Assembly: GCA_014323965.1 (NCBI GenBank)
Contig: JACONB010000148.1
Location: forward strand, 1-11,187
Length of the DNA: 11,187 bases
Reading direction: 5' to 3'
Source of the DNA: Prochloron sp. SP5CPC1
Lineage (GTDB): Bacteria; Cyanobacteriota; Cyanobacteriia; Cyanobacteriales; Prochloraceae
Part shown: in pieces, positions 1 to 7,737 of the stretch
How positions within the stretch are numbered: position 1 is the first letter of the stretch
Layout of the letters: each line of letters begins with the position of its first letter
Notes under the pieces: model-generated
What the model was told of the DNA's origin: nothing
Database searches by the model: none
Seen by the model: only the letters and a program-made list of their open reading frames with translations
Position numbers and translations under genes: made by a program

Positions 1-99
1 TGTAAACCAGCCTAGAGGCTCAGAACTTCTGTCTTGTACAGTAGAACTAGGGCTACTGAAAGCCCACACTATAGCGCAAGCTTAGTGTGGGTAGTTTAC
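1..99 (+). mobile_element. Right end of an IS200/IS605-family (TnpB-type) element, partial
   Basis: The window opens inside a mobile element whose right end lies near position 99. It carries the subterminal hairpin typical of IS200/IS605 right ends: a 9-bp arm at 63-71 pairs with 83-91, then AGC (73-75) pairs with GCT (80-82) around a GCAA tetraloop (76-79), with one bulged T at 72. The hairpin is followed by GTAGTTTAC, which resembles the conserved tail after the hairpin in many cyanobacterial TnpB elements as I remember them. Frame 1 reads Cys-Lys-Pro-Ala-stop at 1-15, possibly the last codons of tnpB. In such elements the 3' end of tnpB and the right end also form the scaffold of the guide RNA. 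The neighbouring haloperoxidase gene stops matching its family at this boundary, which supports a true insertion junction. The exact end could be off by a few bases, and the left end is outside the window. Confidence 0.7.
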
Positions 100-1348
100 T
101 ACCTTGATAAGTTAGGAAGTTCTCAGCTAGAATAGTTCTTGTTCCCAATTGCGGAGCAACCGCCTTTGGCGTCCCAGGTCCTGCCCAGGCATCAATAACA
201 AAACCAGTTTCACCGGTGATAGCATCAGTTCCTGTTGTGCCATTGTTGAGAAGTCCAAGTTTGCCTAATTCCCGAATTGCACGGACAGGACGCACGTAGT
301 CATAAAATACTTTCGCTTCCCAGGTAGCGACTCCCGCATCAAAAACAGCATTACCTAGAGCAAAGAAAAGAACAACATCTTCATCCAATGTATTATTATC
401 CCGAGCTGAAACAAATTGCCCGAATGTCATCCAAGTTCCTGGAGGGAAGGAAGTGCCGCTGTCATCTTCCCAGAACTCCGCTATCAATTTTTGTTCATCT
501 GTAAGACCAGCACTAATTACAATCAAGTCTTCCGCTTGCTCAATAAATGCCTGATTAATAATTGCCCCTGCATTAACATCAGTTCCCACAATCGCTGAAC
601 TAATGGGTATCACATCGCCATTAGATAGGGTAATAGTTCTGGCACTTAAATCTACCGTTGCTCCTTCTACCAGTAAAAAAGGTTCCGGTGCTACAGGTCG
701 GACAGCATTGGGAGAGTTTAGGGCAAAGGGAGTAACCACAGACCATTGGGGCGTGAGAAACTGCTGTAAATTTGAATCAGAGTCAATGGGAACAAATTCA
801 GGGGTCCACTTAGCAATATCTGTAATGTTGCTGGAGTTTGTGTTGACAGGCTGATAATTAGTCGTATCAACATAGCCATTCAGTTGATTTGAACCATCTG
901 TCCGCCGGAACGCCATGAGAGCCTCTGCTGAGAGATTTCCGATTCCTGTAGGTGTTGTAGGATCAGTGGTAGTGTTGTTGGGATCGAACCCCAACTCTGC
1001 CATGAGTTGATCAAAAATGGCTTGCTCTGTGGGGAAAAGCTCTGTCAGCACCCGGTAAGCCGCATAACTCATGGCTTCAACTTTGTTAGCCTGTGTATGC
1101 TCAGGGATAGGGCGTTGCAAATTATCACCTAATTGGGTTCCAACTGCCCTTAGATTATACGCAGACCAGGCATCATACATAGCTGTATGTACAATGGCGT
1201 AAGCTCGAGAGGCAATCGTAGGACCAAATTCAGTATTAATAACAGCCTGTTGTACTGCTCGATCCCATAGTACTGAAATGGTTGGTGAGGGATTACGGAC
1301 TGTTACTAGTTGCGATTGGGTATCAAGTATCAGTTTTATATTATTCAT
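53..1348 (-). pseudogene. Vanadium-dependent haloperoxidase-like protein, 3' end lost to an IS insertion
   Basis: Family members are PAP2-fold enzymes that use vanadate and peroxide to oxidise halides, or related phosphatase-like proteins. The 431-residue product begins at ATG 1348; upstream codons in this frame overlap the kinase and look non-native. Recognisable blocks are NxxFGPTIASRAYAIVHTAMYDAW near residues 38-61, GIGNLSAEALMAFRRTDGSN near 135-154, the EFWEDDSG block near 291-298, and WEAKVFYDYVRP at 343-354. K346 and R353 have the 7-residue spacing of two vanadate-binding residues in chloroperoxidase. Homology stops at FLTYQ (411-415). The last 16 residues come from the IS end, so the expected SGHS-type motif and later Arg and His ligands are missing, and the product is presumably inactive. 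Residues about 393-401 look like an inserted repeat. The start lies 11 nt after the kinase stop, suggesting an operon; no clear Shine-Dalgarno is visible. Confidence 0.75.
151..176. repeat. Short hairpin repeat inserted in frame in the haloperoxidase gene
   Basis: The segment contains GCAACCGCC-TTT-GGCGTCCCA (156-176), an imperfect palindrome with CGCC/GGCG arms around a 3-base centre. The same 21-nt core, differing only in the three central bases (CAA instead of TTT), lies on the minus strand at 8043-8063 inside the transposase remnant. In the haloperoxidase it encodes part of the extra residues TPKAVAPQL between GPG and GT, where family members, as I recall them, run directly from GPG to GT. 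Insertion without a frameshift is therefore likely. Confidence 0.5.
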
Positions 1349-1359
1349 ACATACAAATT

Positions 1360-2376
1360 TTACAAATTTATTAAGTAATGATTGAGAAATAGATCCACTT
1401 CTGTGGCTGTTGGTTGAGCAGCGATCGCCCCTGGTTTGGTAGTAGTCAAGGCACCAACAGCACAACCATAAGTTACAATCTCCCGAACCATCTCTTCATT
1501 GTCTAAACAACCCATTCCTCGGCGACACAATTGGTGGATAACTCCTGCCAAAAAAGCATCCCCTGCTCCAGTTGTATCCACAACTGCCACTGAAAAAGGA
1601 GGAACTTTACCTTCATGTTTACCAAAACAATAACTTACAGGTGCCTCTCCTCCAGCAGTGACAATAACTGCGTCAGGAGTGTCGTCTCGGTGGGCAATCT
1701 CCCCTGCATCTTCCGTCTGAAATAGCCATGTGCTCTCTTCTTCAGACAACTTGAGCAAATCCACTCCCTTGTAAAGTTCTTGGATTAAGGGTTTGGCTTC
1801 TTCGGGGTTTGGCCAAAACATAGGACGCCAATTTACATCCAATGCCACTTTAACGTTATTTTGCTCTGCTAACTCCAAAGCGCGGAAAGTCGCCTCTCTG
1901 GTTGCCTTATACGCTAGTTCCAAGGTACCAAGGACGAGAAACTCTGCTGTGGTAAATAACTGAGAGGGCAAGTTTGCGCTGTTGAGATAGGTATCGGCAA
2001 ATGTATCTGTGGCAGCGCCAAAACCTGCAAAAGAGCGATCACCTGTTTCTGAGCGCAGAACGTAAACTTGTCGCGTGGTGGCCGTGGAATGACGCTGTAC
2101 TCCTGTGGTATCTACTCTTACCGATTCTAACAGTTCCACCAGATGATCTCCCGGTTCATCAGCCCCAACACAGCCGATAAAAGCTGCATGAGTTCCCAAT
2201 TTCTGTGCCGCGCAGGCTACATTGGCAGGAGCACCTCCGGGGTAAGCTGTCCAGTCGGACACTGCTTCTAGATCCTGTCCTATTTGTTCTGCTAGCAGGT
2301 CGAACAATATTTCCCCCAGGCAGATAATACGAGGATTAGTCACCACAACCACATAGCTAACTATCCCCTTCAGCAT
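1360..2376 (-). CDS. PfkB-family carbohydrate kinase, probable fructokinase
   Basis: This soluble ribokinase-fold enzyme should phosphorylate a sugar, most likely fructose, with ATP. With the ATG at 2376 as residue 1, the substrate-side PfkB signature is YPGGAPANVACAAQKLG at 45-61. The C-terminal signature DTTGAGDAF is at 267-275, forming the anion hole, with D273 as the catalytic base. NWRP at 182-185 and LKLSEEE at 208-214 are also typical of bacterial fructokinases. The length of 338 residues is near the usual size. The ATG has no obvious Shine-Dalgarno. The GTG at 2343 would give a protein starting VTNPRIICLGE, where family homology begins, and is a good alternative; AAGGGG lies upstream but about 12 nt from an earlier GTG codon. 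The haloperoxidase-like gene follows 11 nt downstream. The reading frame is intact, but the substrate cannot be fixed from sequence alone. Confidence 0.88.
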   Translation of the reverse strand: MLKGIVSYVVVVTNPRIICLGEILFDLLAEQIGQDLEAVSDWTAYPGGAPANVACAAQKLGTHAAFIGCVGADEPGDHLVELLESVRVDTTGVQRHSTATTRQVYVLRSETGDRSFAGFGAATDTFADTYLNSANLPSQLFTTAEFLVLGTLELAYKATREATFRALELAEQNNVKVALDVNWRPMFWPNPEEAKPLIQELYKGVDLLKLSEEESTWLFQTEDAGEIAHRDDTPDAVIVTAGGEAPVSYCFGKHEGKVPPFSVAVVDTTGAGDAFLAGVIHQLCRRGMGCLDNEEMVREIVTYGCAVGALTTTKPGAIAAQPTATEVDLFLNHYLINL

Positions 2377-2432
2377 AGCACGAACTGTTTATAAAATGAA
2401 TATTGAGTAATTGTACTAAGGAATAAATACTT

Positions 2433-2705
2433 ATGGCTGCCAGGAAATCTCAGAAAAATGCTTCTCTTTCAGAGCGAGAATTGCAAATCATCGAGCTGGT
2501 AACTACTGGATCTACCAATCAGGCAATTGCCCAGCAGCTAGAAATTAGTAAGCGCATCGTAGATAATCATATCAGCAATATCCTTGAGAAGACAGATACT
2601 GACAATCGGGTAGAACTAGTACGCTGGGCGCTAAAATGGGGTAAAGCGTGTCTGGATCAGGTGAATTGCTGTGAATTGCCCCAGCAAACCAAAACCAGCT
2701 GTTAA
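2433..2705 (+). CDS. pedR: Small LuxR-type (GerE) transcription regulator, PedR-like
   Basis: The 90-residue protein is almost entirely a LuxR C-terminal helix-turn-helix domain: LSERELQIIELV at 12-23, NQAIAQQLEISKRIVDNHIS at 29-48 covering the scaffold and recognition helices, and NILEKTDTDNR to residue 59. It has no receiver or autoinducer domain. The tail WALKWGKACLDQVNCC contains Cys73, Cys79 and Cys80, and a further Cys is the last residue. Cyanobacterial PedR is a protein of this size and architecture that, as I recall, senses photosynthetic electron transport through thioredoxin acting on a Cys near position 80. The Cys cluster and the overall match suggest an orthologue, but the name rests on recall. 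AAGGA lies 10 nt before the ATG. It is divergent from the kinase gene and 118 nt upstream of psaE in the same direction, a suggestive but unproven regulatory link. Confidence 0.78.
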   Translation: MAARKSQKNASLSERELQIIELVTTGSTNQAIAQQLEISKRIVDNHISNILEKTDTDNRVELVRWALKWGKACLDQVNCCELPQQTKTSC

Positions 2706-2760
2706 TAAAACTTAAACTTAGAAAATGCCCCCATCATAGTAATCTTTGTAGAGAACCCAT

Positions 2761-2783
2761 TTGAGCAACAAGCAATTGCTCAA
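2761..2783 (+). promoter_or_regulatory. Stem-loop in the psaE leader
   Basis: TTGAGCAA (2761-2768) and TTGCTCAA (2776-2783) form a perfect 8-bp inverted repeat with the 7-nt loop CAAGCAA. It ends 40 nt before the psaE start codon. There is no U-run after it, so it is unlikely to be a terminator for the upstream regulator. It could be an mRNA-stability element in the 5' untranslated region or a protein-binding operator; which one cannot be told from sequence. Confidence 0.45.
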
Positions 2784-2823
2784 CAATCGCAAAACAGACA
2801 AAATCAAAAGGAAAAGAAAATTT

Positions 2824-3036
2824 ATGGCTATTAAACGTGGCTCGAAAGTTAGAATTCTGCGCCAAGAATCCTATTGGTACGGAGACGTGGGTACTGTCGC
2901 CAGCGTTGACAAGAGCGGCATTATCTATCCGGTCATCGTTCGCTTTGACAAGGTCAACTACACCGGCTTTAGCGGTTCTGCTAGTGGAGTAAACACCAAT
3001 AACTTTGCCGAAAGAGAACTGCAAGTAGTGTCTTAA
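2824..3036 (+). CDS. psaE: Photosystem I reaction centre subunit IV (PsaE)
   Basis: PsaE is a small peripheral subunit on the cytoplasmic face of photosystem I. It helps dock ferredoxin and flavodoxin and takes part in cyclic electron flow. The 70-residue product is full length and carries the family blocks: MAIKRGSKVRILRQESYWY at the start, GDVGTVASVD, YPVIVRFDKVNYTGFSG and NNFAERELQVV at the end, together making the SH3-like beta-barrel. The ATG at 2824 is preceded by AAAAGGAAAAGAAAATTT, a purine-rich ribosome-binding region. An upstream in-frame TTG exists, but family proteins begin at MAIKRG or similar. The gene is strongly diagnostic of a cyanobacterium. The mutM gene starts 18 nt downstream, so co-transcription is likely. 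Confidence 0.97.
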   Translation: MAIKRGSKVRILRQESYWYGDVGTVASVDKSGIIYPVIVRFDKVNYTGFSGSASGVNTNNFAERELQVVS

Positions 3037-3054
3037 TATCTCAAAAAGCAAGAT

Positions 3055-3863
3055 TTGCCGGAATTACCAGAAGTAGAAACAGTCCGTCGCTCCCTCAATC
3101 TTTTGACCCTCGGACAAATAATTCAAGGTGGGGAAGTGTTTCTGGAACGCTCCCTCGCCTATCCTGTTTCAGGAGCAGAGTTTTGCTCTCAAATCAGGGG
3201 TAGAACTGTTATTCAGTGGCACCGTCGGGGTAAGTATTTATTGGCTGAACTGTCTCGGGGTTGGCTGGGAGTACACCTGCGTATGAGCGGTCAACTTTTG
3301 TGGTGCAATCGCCGAGATTCTTTACAAAAGCATACCCGGGTGCGATTATTTTTCCAGGGTGAGGGAGAGTTGCGGTTTGTGGATACCCGCACTTTTGGCA
3401 AAATATGGTTGGTGGAAGACTCTCAACCTTCAAAGGTGATTACTGGCTTGCAGAAGTTGGGACCAGAACCTTTTGGGGATGATTTTACTACTGCATACTT
3501 AGCACAGAAACTGGGAAAAAGCAAGCGTTGTATTAAAACTTTACTTTTGGATCAGGAATTAGTGGCGGGGATTGGGAATATTTATGCAGCGGGATCAAAC
3601 CGGAGGCGATCGCCTCTAATTTAAGTTTAGCCCAAATTGAGAGTCTCAGAAGGTCAATTCTGGAAGTTTTGCAGAGGGCGATGGAGGAAGGTGGTACTAC
3701 TTTTAAGGATTTTTTAAATGTTATGGGAGTTAATGGTAACTATGGTGGTGTAGCTTGGGTTTATGGACGCAAGGGAGAGCCTTGTCGCGTTTGCAGTACT
3801 GCTATTGAGCGCATTAAGTTGGGAGGGCGATCGACTCATTTTTGTCCTCAATGCCAATATTAA
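3055..3863 (+). pseudogene. mutM: Formamidopyrimidine-DNA glycosylase (MutM/Fpg), broken by a ~19-nt deletion
   Basis: Fpg removes 8-oxoguanine and other oxidised purines from DNA and then cuts the strand. The reading frame starts at a rare TTG (3055), giving (M)PELPEVETVRRSL with the catalytic Pro2 and Glu3. K60 in RRGKYLL matches the conserved beta-turn lysine, and GIGNIYA is at 172-178. After GIGNIYA the frame is lost. The DESLF-type helix expected there is absent, and homology resumes at 3591 in another frame (GIKPEAIASNLSLAQIESLR), continuing to the C-terminal zinc finger CRVC...CPQC and a stop at 3861-3863. Adding 19 nt would restore a 275-residue protein of normal family length. A variant explanation is loss of 18 nt between GCA triplets plus one G of a G run. 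The zinc finger and N terminus are otherwise undamaged, so the lesion is recent or an assembly error. It probably shares a transcript with psaE. Confidence 0.85.
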
Positions 3864-3921
3864 GTGTGTTATGTTAAGTTAGTAGTATTTACCAGTTAAT
3901 AAGTAAGTTTTTGGTGACATA

Positions 3922-4686
3922 TTATACTTTCAATGGTAACCTAAAAGGTGTTCCAGGTATGGGTTCAACTACCTTTATACTTAGCTTATTTGCCTTTAAT
4001 AAGGAGCACAATTCTGACACACTCCCCTCAGTTTGCAATAAAGCATTCAGCAGTCCGGTAAACACAACATCTCCCCCAGCAGCAGTTGGTATAATTACTT
4101 GGGGTTTCAGCCATTGACAGAGTTGTAAAGCACTTTTTCTTCCCTTAATAATTGCTCCCAACAGAGGTATTTTAACGTCAACAATGGGAGTAATAGCTAC
4201 ATTTACTGGTGGAGATACTTTAAGGTCAGGAGAATGATAACCGTGGGGTTCGTAATAGATAGTATAACCTTCCTTTAAGTTTTGGATAAGATAGCCATTT
4301 TCCACCAACATAGGACCAATAGGAGAACCGGGAACTGCTTTAATTGACAGACTAACGTTGCTGGTAAAGGTCTCCCCATGATCTAATACGGTTACTTCTT
4401 CGTAACCCAATCTCTTCACTACTTTAGCAGCATTAGGGGAAGCGACTACAGGAATATGACGATGGAGTTGTTTGAGAGTTTCTGGGTGAGCATGATCTGG
4501 CAAACCCTGAGATAGTAGAATTAAATCGATATCCTCTGGAATAGAACGAGGAACGGTTCTTTCTGCTTTAAAGAACCAGGGAAAATTCCCAAACACTAAC
4601 GGTCCCACTAACCAAGGGTCTAGCAGTATGCGTTCCACTCCATTGTCAATCAGCCAGGTATTACTATCTAGGTAAGTCAACTCCAT
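3922..4686 (-). CDS. MBL-fold metallo-hydrolase-like protein
   Basis: The 254-residue protein has the metallo-beta-lactamase fold typical of a conserved cyanobacterial/plant group. Visible features are an N-terminal strand pair ending in LLDPWL (21-26), then LILLSQGLPDHAHPETL at 55-71, which takes the place of the canonical THxHxDH metal-binding motif and retains D64, H65 and H67. EPHG is at 146-149, and TPIVDVKIPLLG leads to the C-terminal part. The altered motif suggests non-standard metal binding; the substrate is unknown. The ATG at 4686 has GGAG seven bases upstream. The gene converges with the broken mutM, with 58 nt between their stop codons and no obvious terminator there. It is divergent from the small gene at 4775. 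I am confident of the fold but not of any reaction. Confidence 0.83.
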   Translation of the reverse strand: MELTYLDSNTWLIDNGVERILLDPWLVGPLVFGNFPWFFKAERTVPRSIPEDIDLILLSQGLPDHAHPETLKQLHRHIPVVASPNAAKVVKRLGYEEVTVLDHGETFTSNVSLSIKAVPGSPIGPMLVENGYLIQNLKEGYTIYYEPHGYHSPDLKVSPPVNVAITPIVDVKIPLLGAIIKGRKSALQLCQWLKPQVIIPTAAGGDVVFTGLLNALLQTEGSVSELCSLLKANKLSIKVVEPIPGTPFRLPLKV

Positions 4687-4774
4687 CGTCAGGCTCCAAG
4701 GTTTAGGGTTTATTTTAGCATTATCAGTCTATCATATACAATAGGTATTCGACTTGATTAAAGGAGTAGCAGTC

Positions 4775-5062
4775 ATGAAGGTAGATGAACGAGCAGCTTT
4801 GCAAAAAGAACTTAAGACCCCCAACCCAGCTCTTGATATGTCAGTGGACGATTTCAGAAGGATACGTAGTATTGCACTACAAGTTGTACGAGGTAATATC
4901 TCTTCTCAAGAAATTTCAGAATTAAGCCCGAAACTCAGGAGAAATCTTGATACGATGATCGAACAGTTACTTAGGCTAAAAGATAAGCCTGGTGTTCGAG
5001 GTTTAGAAAAGCGTAATCCCTATTACAGTCCTTTTAGTTCTAAAATCATCCGCGACAATTAG
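4775..5062 (+). CDS. Small conserved-looking protein of unknown function
   Basis: I do not recognise the family. The 95-residue product is hydrophilic and rich in charged residues, with no membrane segment or signal peptide. It probably folds as helices: DMSVDDFRRIRSIALQVV and RRNLDTMIEQLLRLKDK are both amphipathic. The C-terminal part PYYSPFSSKIIRDN is likely extended. The ATG at 4775 is preferred over the upstream in-frame TTG (4754) because AAAGGAG sits 8 nt before it. The frame is open and well formed. The stop at 5062 lies 17 nt before the GTG of the decayed ClpP-fold protease gene, so the two were probably one operon and may have worked together. Part of this protein's context has now decayed. 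Confidence 0.7.
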   Translation: MKVDERAALQKELKTPNPALDMSVDDFRRIRSIALQVVRGNISSQEISELSPKLRRNLDTMIEQLLRLKDKPGVRGLEKRNPYYSPFSSKIIRDN

Positions 5063-5079
5063 TACTTTGGAGAAAATCA

Positions 5080-5936
5080 GTGGTTACAAGTGACTCTTCC
5101 TCAGGAATTAGATCTGCTATTGGAGATGCGTCAAGCCCGTATCAAAGCCCTCAAAGAACTTCAAGAAGAGAGAAAAAGCTCCATTTTTGTTCCCAGGAAA
5201 TGGATGAGCTTAAGCAAGAAGACTTCATTACACTTACTGATATGTTGGAGGAAGAGAATCCAACTCAGGACATTGAACTTTTTGTCTTAAGCCCTGGCGG
5301 CAATGGCGAAGCAGATTATCGCATTGGGCATTCGTTTCAGCAATGGGCTAAACAGAGAAATCTTGTATTCTCGATCCACAAATTCCTAAATACGATTCAT
5401 CAAGAGGTGGATGGCAATACATTCCAGCAATGACTGTAATCGATGGTTTGAAGCTCATCTCTGAGTATTTAACTAATATACCTGAAATGAGTAGCTTCTT
5501 CGAGGAAATCCTCAAAAACGCAAAACTAACTTTAGATGATTTGGGGCTTCTTGAAAGGGCGCGGGAGTCGGGAAAGCAATATGGTGAGGCACTTCTCAAA
5601 GGTGCCATGCTCCCTGATGATAAAATTGCCAGAACGACTGTAGAACGGCTATCTGACTATTATAAGTTTCATCGACACCCTATAGACGCTTTTGAAGCAA
5701 AAGAGGAACTGAAGCTGAATATTCATTATTGTCAGGGAAGTGAATGGACAAAGATCAAGACAATCCGTGACAATTATGACACATTTGTTGGTCAACCTGG
5801 ATTAATTCCGGGCGCAGCAATCAGCAGCGCTATCGAGACAGTGAACTTGAGACAATGGCGTTTCTTATCCTTAGATGAAGGTGGGGAGACAGTTCTTATG
5901 CGCTCAACGCCCTTGTCTAGGCTTTGCAGTCTATAA
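5080..5936 (+). pseudogene. Serine dehydrogenase proteinase-type (SDH_sah, ClpP/crotonase fold) protein, decayed
   Basis: Three reading frames together resemble an SDH_sah/SppA-type serine peptidase. The N-terminal helix LLLEMRQARIKALKELQEER is in the frame of GTG 5090. Near 5190 it shifts by one base into the frame giving MDELKQEDFITLTDMLEEE and IELFVLSPGGNGEADYRIG. At about 5367 it jumps to a third frame starting ILDPQIPKYDSSRGGWQYIP and continuing through LTLDDLGLLERARESGKQYG and HPIDAFEAKEELKLNIHY to the stop at 5934-5936. At this second junction some 30-35 codons are missing between QRNLVF and LDPQIP. In the family, as I recall it, this stretch holds the AKSAAT-like block with the nucleophilic Ser, so activity is unlikely. 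GGAG at 5069-5072 lies 7 nt before the GTG at 5080, which is in the second frame, so the start region may be damaged too. The small gene at 4775 lies just upstream. Confidence 0.7.
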
Positions 5937-6012
5937 TAGCATTATCTTGTTTAGCTGTATCTCCCTACTAAAATACAATTCTTCGCGCCCTTCCCCCGGG
6001 CGAGACTTCAAT

Positions 6013-7725
6013 ATGAATAAACAGCTTCTCCCCTATCTTCGCCCCCAACTACCTACTATAACGAAAGCATTTGTTTGTACCCTGGCTTTTACAGCTTTTT
6101 GGCCAATTTTGGCGATGTTGGCTGGGCGCATGGCTACCTATATTGGAGAGGGAAATGTTAGGGCGATCGCCTCTCTTGCTGGGGTGGCTGCGGTAGTTTT
6201 CCTGGTGCGGGGAGCCGTACTCTATGGACAGGATGTTCTTATGGCTCAGGCTGCTTTAAGAATAGCATTAGATTTGCGCTTGAGAGTATACAAGTATATG
6301 CATACCTTTAGCCTAAGTTATTTTAGTGAAGCCAAGACTGGAGACCTTTGTTACAGATTAACGGAAGATATTGACCGCATTGGGGAAGTAGTGAATAAAC
6401 TCTTTCACGACTTCATTCCTTGTGTACTGCAATTAATTGTGGTGCTGGGTTACATGTTCTACCTAAATTGGCAACTAACTCTAGCTAGTTTAATTATCGC
6501 TCCCCTAATGGCATTTTTAATCGGTGCTTTTGGGGAAAAGTTGCTCCAATATTCCCGTCGCAGTCAAAATCGCATTGCTAATTTATCATCTTTGTTGACG
6601 GAAGTATTTAGTGGTATTCGTTTGGTACAAGCTTTTGCTGCTCAGGAATACGAAATTAGACGGTTCACGGAGGAAGCTGAAGAAAATCGCCTGGCAAAAT
6701 ATCTGGCTGAGAGAGTTAAAGCAATACAGTTTGTGGTGGTGGGGTTTTTAGAGGCTATGAGTGTGGTGTTTTTGTTTTTCCTGGGGGGTTGGCAGATTTC
6801 TCAGGGCAATCTCACTGGAAGCCAGTTTATCAGTTACGTCACTGGAGTGGCTATGCTTATTGACCCTATTGGTCATATTACTAGCAATTATAACGAATTC
6901 AAGCAGTCTCAAGCTTCGGCAGAGCGTATTTTTGAACTCCTAGCCCTGAAACCCCTAGTGGTGGAAAAGGAAGGTGCTCTATCTCTGGGTCAGGTTACTG
7001 GGAAGGTTGAGTATCGGAATGTTACTTTTACTTATCCCGGTGAAGGAACGACCGTACTGCGCAACCTCAATTTTATCGCTTCCCCGGGGGAAACTATTGC
7101 TCTAGTAGGTGCTTCCGGGGCTGGGAAAACCACTCTGGTTAATTTACTGCCTCGCTTCTATAATCTGGATGAGGGTGAGATTTTGATTGACGGAGTAGAT
7201 ATTGGGGACGTTACTTTAACTAGTCTGCGTCGCCAAATTGCCATGGTGCCCCAGGAAACCACCCTCTTTTCTGGTACTATTGCTGCCAATATTGCTTTCG
7301 GTCAAACAGAATGGAACCAGGAAGAGGTGGTGGCTGCTGCTAAGATTGCCAATGCTCACGATTTTATTACCCAGTTATCCCAAGGGTATTATACCTATGT
7401 AGGGGAGAGGGGGGTTAATCTTTCAGGAGGGCAAAGACAACGAATTGCCATTGCTCGTGCTATGTTCCTGGACCCGCAAATTCTGATTTTGGATGAGGCT
7501 ACTTCTGCTTTAGATGCGGAGTCGGAGGCTTTGGTACAGGAAGCCTTAGATCGCATTGTGCGATGTCGCACGGTTTTTGTCATTGCTCATCGTCTGGCAA
7601 CGGTACGTCGTGCTGACAGGATCCTGGTTCTAGAGCAAGGGGAAATCATTGAGTCTGGTACTCATGAGGAGTTGCTAGTACAAAATGGGCGCTATGCTGA
7701 GTTTCATCAAATTGGATTGTTGTAA
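6013..7725 (+). CDS. ABC exporter, fused membrane and ATPase domains (MsbA/MDR-like)
   Basis: The 570-residue half-transporter should act as a homodimer in the membrane, exporting a lipid, peptide or other hydrophobic molecule. An exporter-type transmembrane domain spans about 20-300, with hydrophobic segments near 20-38, 52-70, 135-172 and 239-262. The coupling region FSLSYFSEAKTGDL is at 99-112. The ATPase domain follows: GASGAGKTT Walker A at 366-374, Q-loop Q414, signature LSGGQ at 470-474, Walker B ILILDEA at 490-496, and the H-loop histidine at 526. All catalytic residues are present. ATG 6013 is chosen because homology begins at MNKQLLPYLRP; upstream in-frame codons are poor. There is no clear Shine-Dalgarno, and a small hairpin (CGCCC 5986-5990 with GGGCG 5998-6002) sits in the leader. 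The transported substrate is not predictable. The minus-strand transposase remnant begins 12 nt past the stop. Confidence 0.93.
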   Translation: MNKQLLPYLRPQLPTITKAFVCTLAFTAFWPILAMLAGRMATYIGEGNVRAIASLAGVAAVVFLVRGAVLYGQDVLMAQAALRIALDLRLRVYKYMHTFSLSYFSEAKTGDLCYRLTEDIDRIGEVVNKLFHDFIPCVLQLIVVLGYMFYLNWQLTLASLIIAPLMAFLIGAFGEKLLQYSRRSQNRIANLSSLLTEVFSGIRLVQAFAAQEYEIRRFTEEAEENRLAKYLAERVKAIQFVVVGFLEAMSVVFLFFLGGWQISQGNLTGSQFISYVTGVAMLIDPIGHITSNYNEFKQSQASAERIFELLALKPLVVEKEGALSLGQVTGKVEYRNVTFTYPGEGTTVLRNLNFIASPGETIALVGASGAGKTTLVNLLPRFYNLDEGEILIDGVDIGDVTLTSLRRQIAMVPQETTLFSGTIAANIAFGQTEWNQEEVVAAAKIANAHDFITQLSQGYYTYVGERGVNLSGGQRQRIAIARAMFLDPQILILDEATSALDAESEALVQEALDRIVRCRTVFVIAHRLATVRRADRILVLEQGEIIESGTHEELLVQNGRYAEFHQIGLL

Positions 7726-7737
7726 AGATTTGTTAAG

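Noticed and set aside
603..854. Open frame on the plus strand, 83 codons
   Set aside because: It lies antisense within the haloperoxidase gene, resembles no family I know, and has no ribosome-binding site; the minus-strand gene explains the open frame.
2734..3051. Minus-strand open frame of 105 codons over psaE
   Set aside because: It mirrors the psaE coding frame and has no recognisable domain.
3579..3624. Programmed frameshift in mutM
   Set aside because: A shift alone would not restore the missing DESLF-type helix residues, so a deletion explains the data better.
5974..5979. TACAAT as a -10 box for the ABC exporter
   Set aside because: No fitting -35 box lies at 16-18 nt; the nearest TTG-type hexamer is 21 nt away, so the call would rest on six bases.
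5875..6012. N-terminal extension of the ABC exporter
   Set aside because: The extra 46 codons overlap the peptidase pseudogene and do not look like an exporter N terminus; family homology starts at the ATG at 6013.
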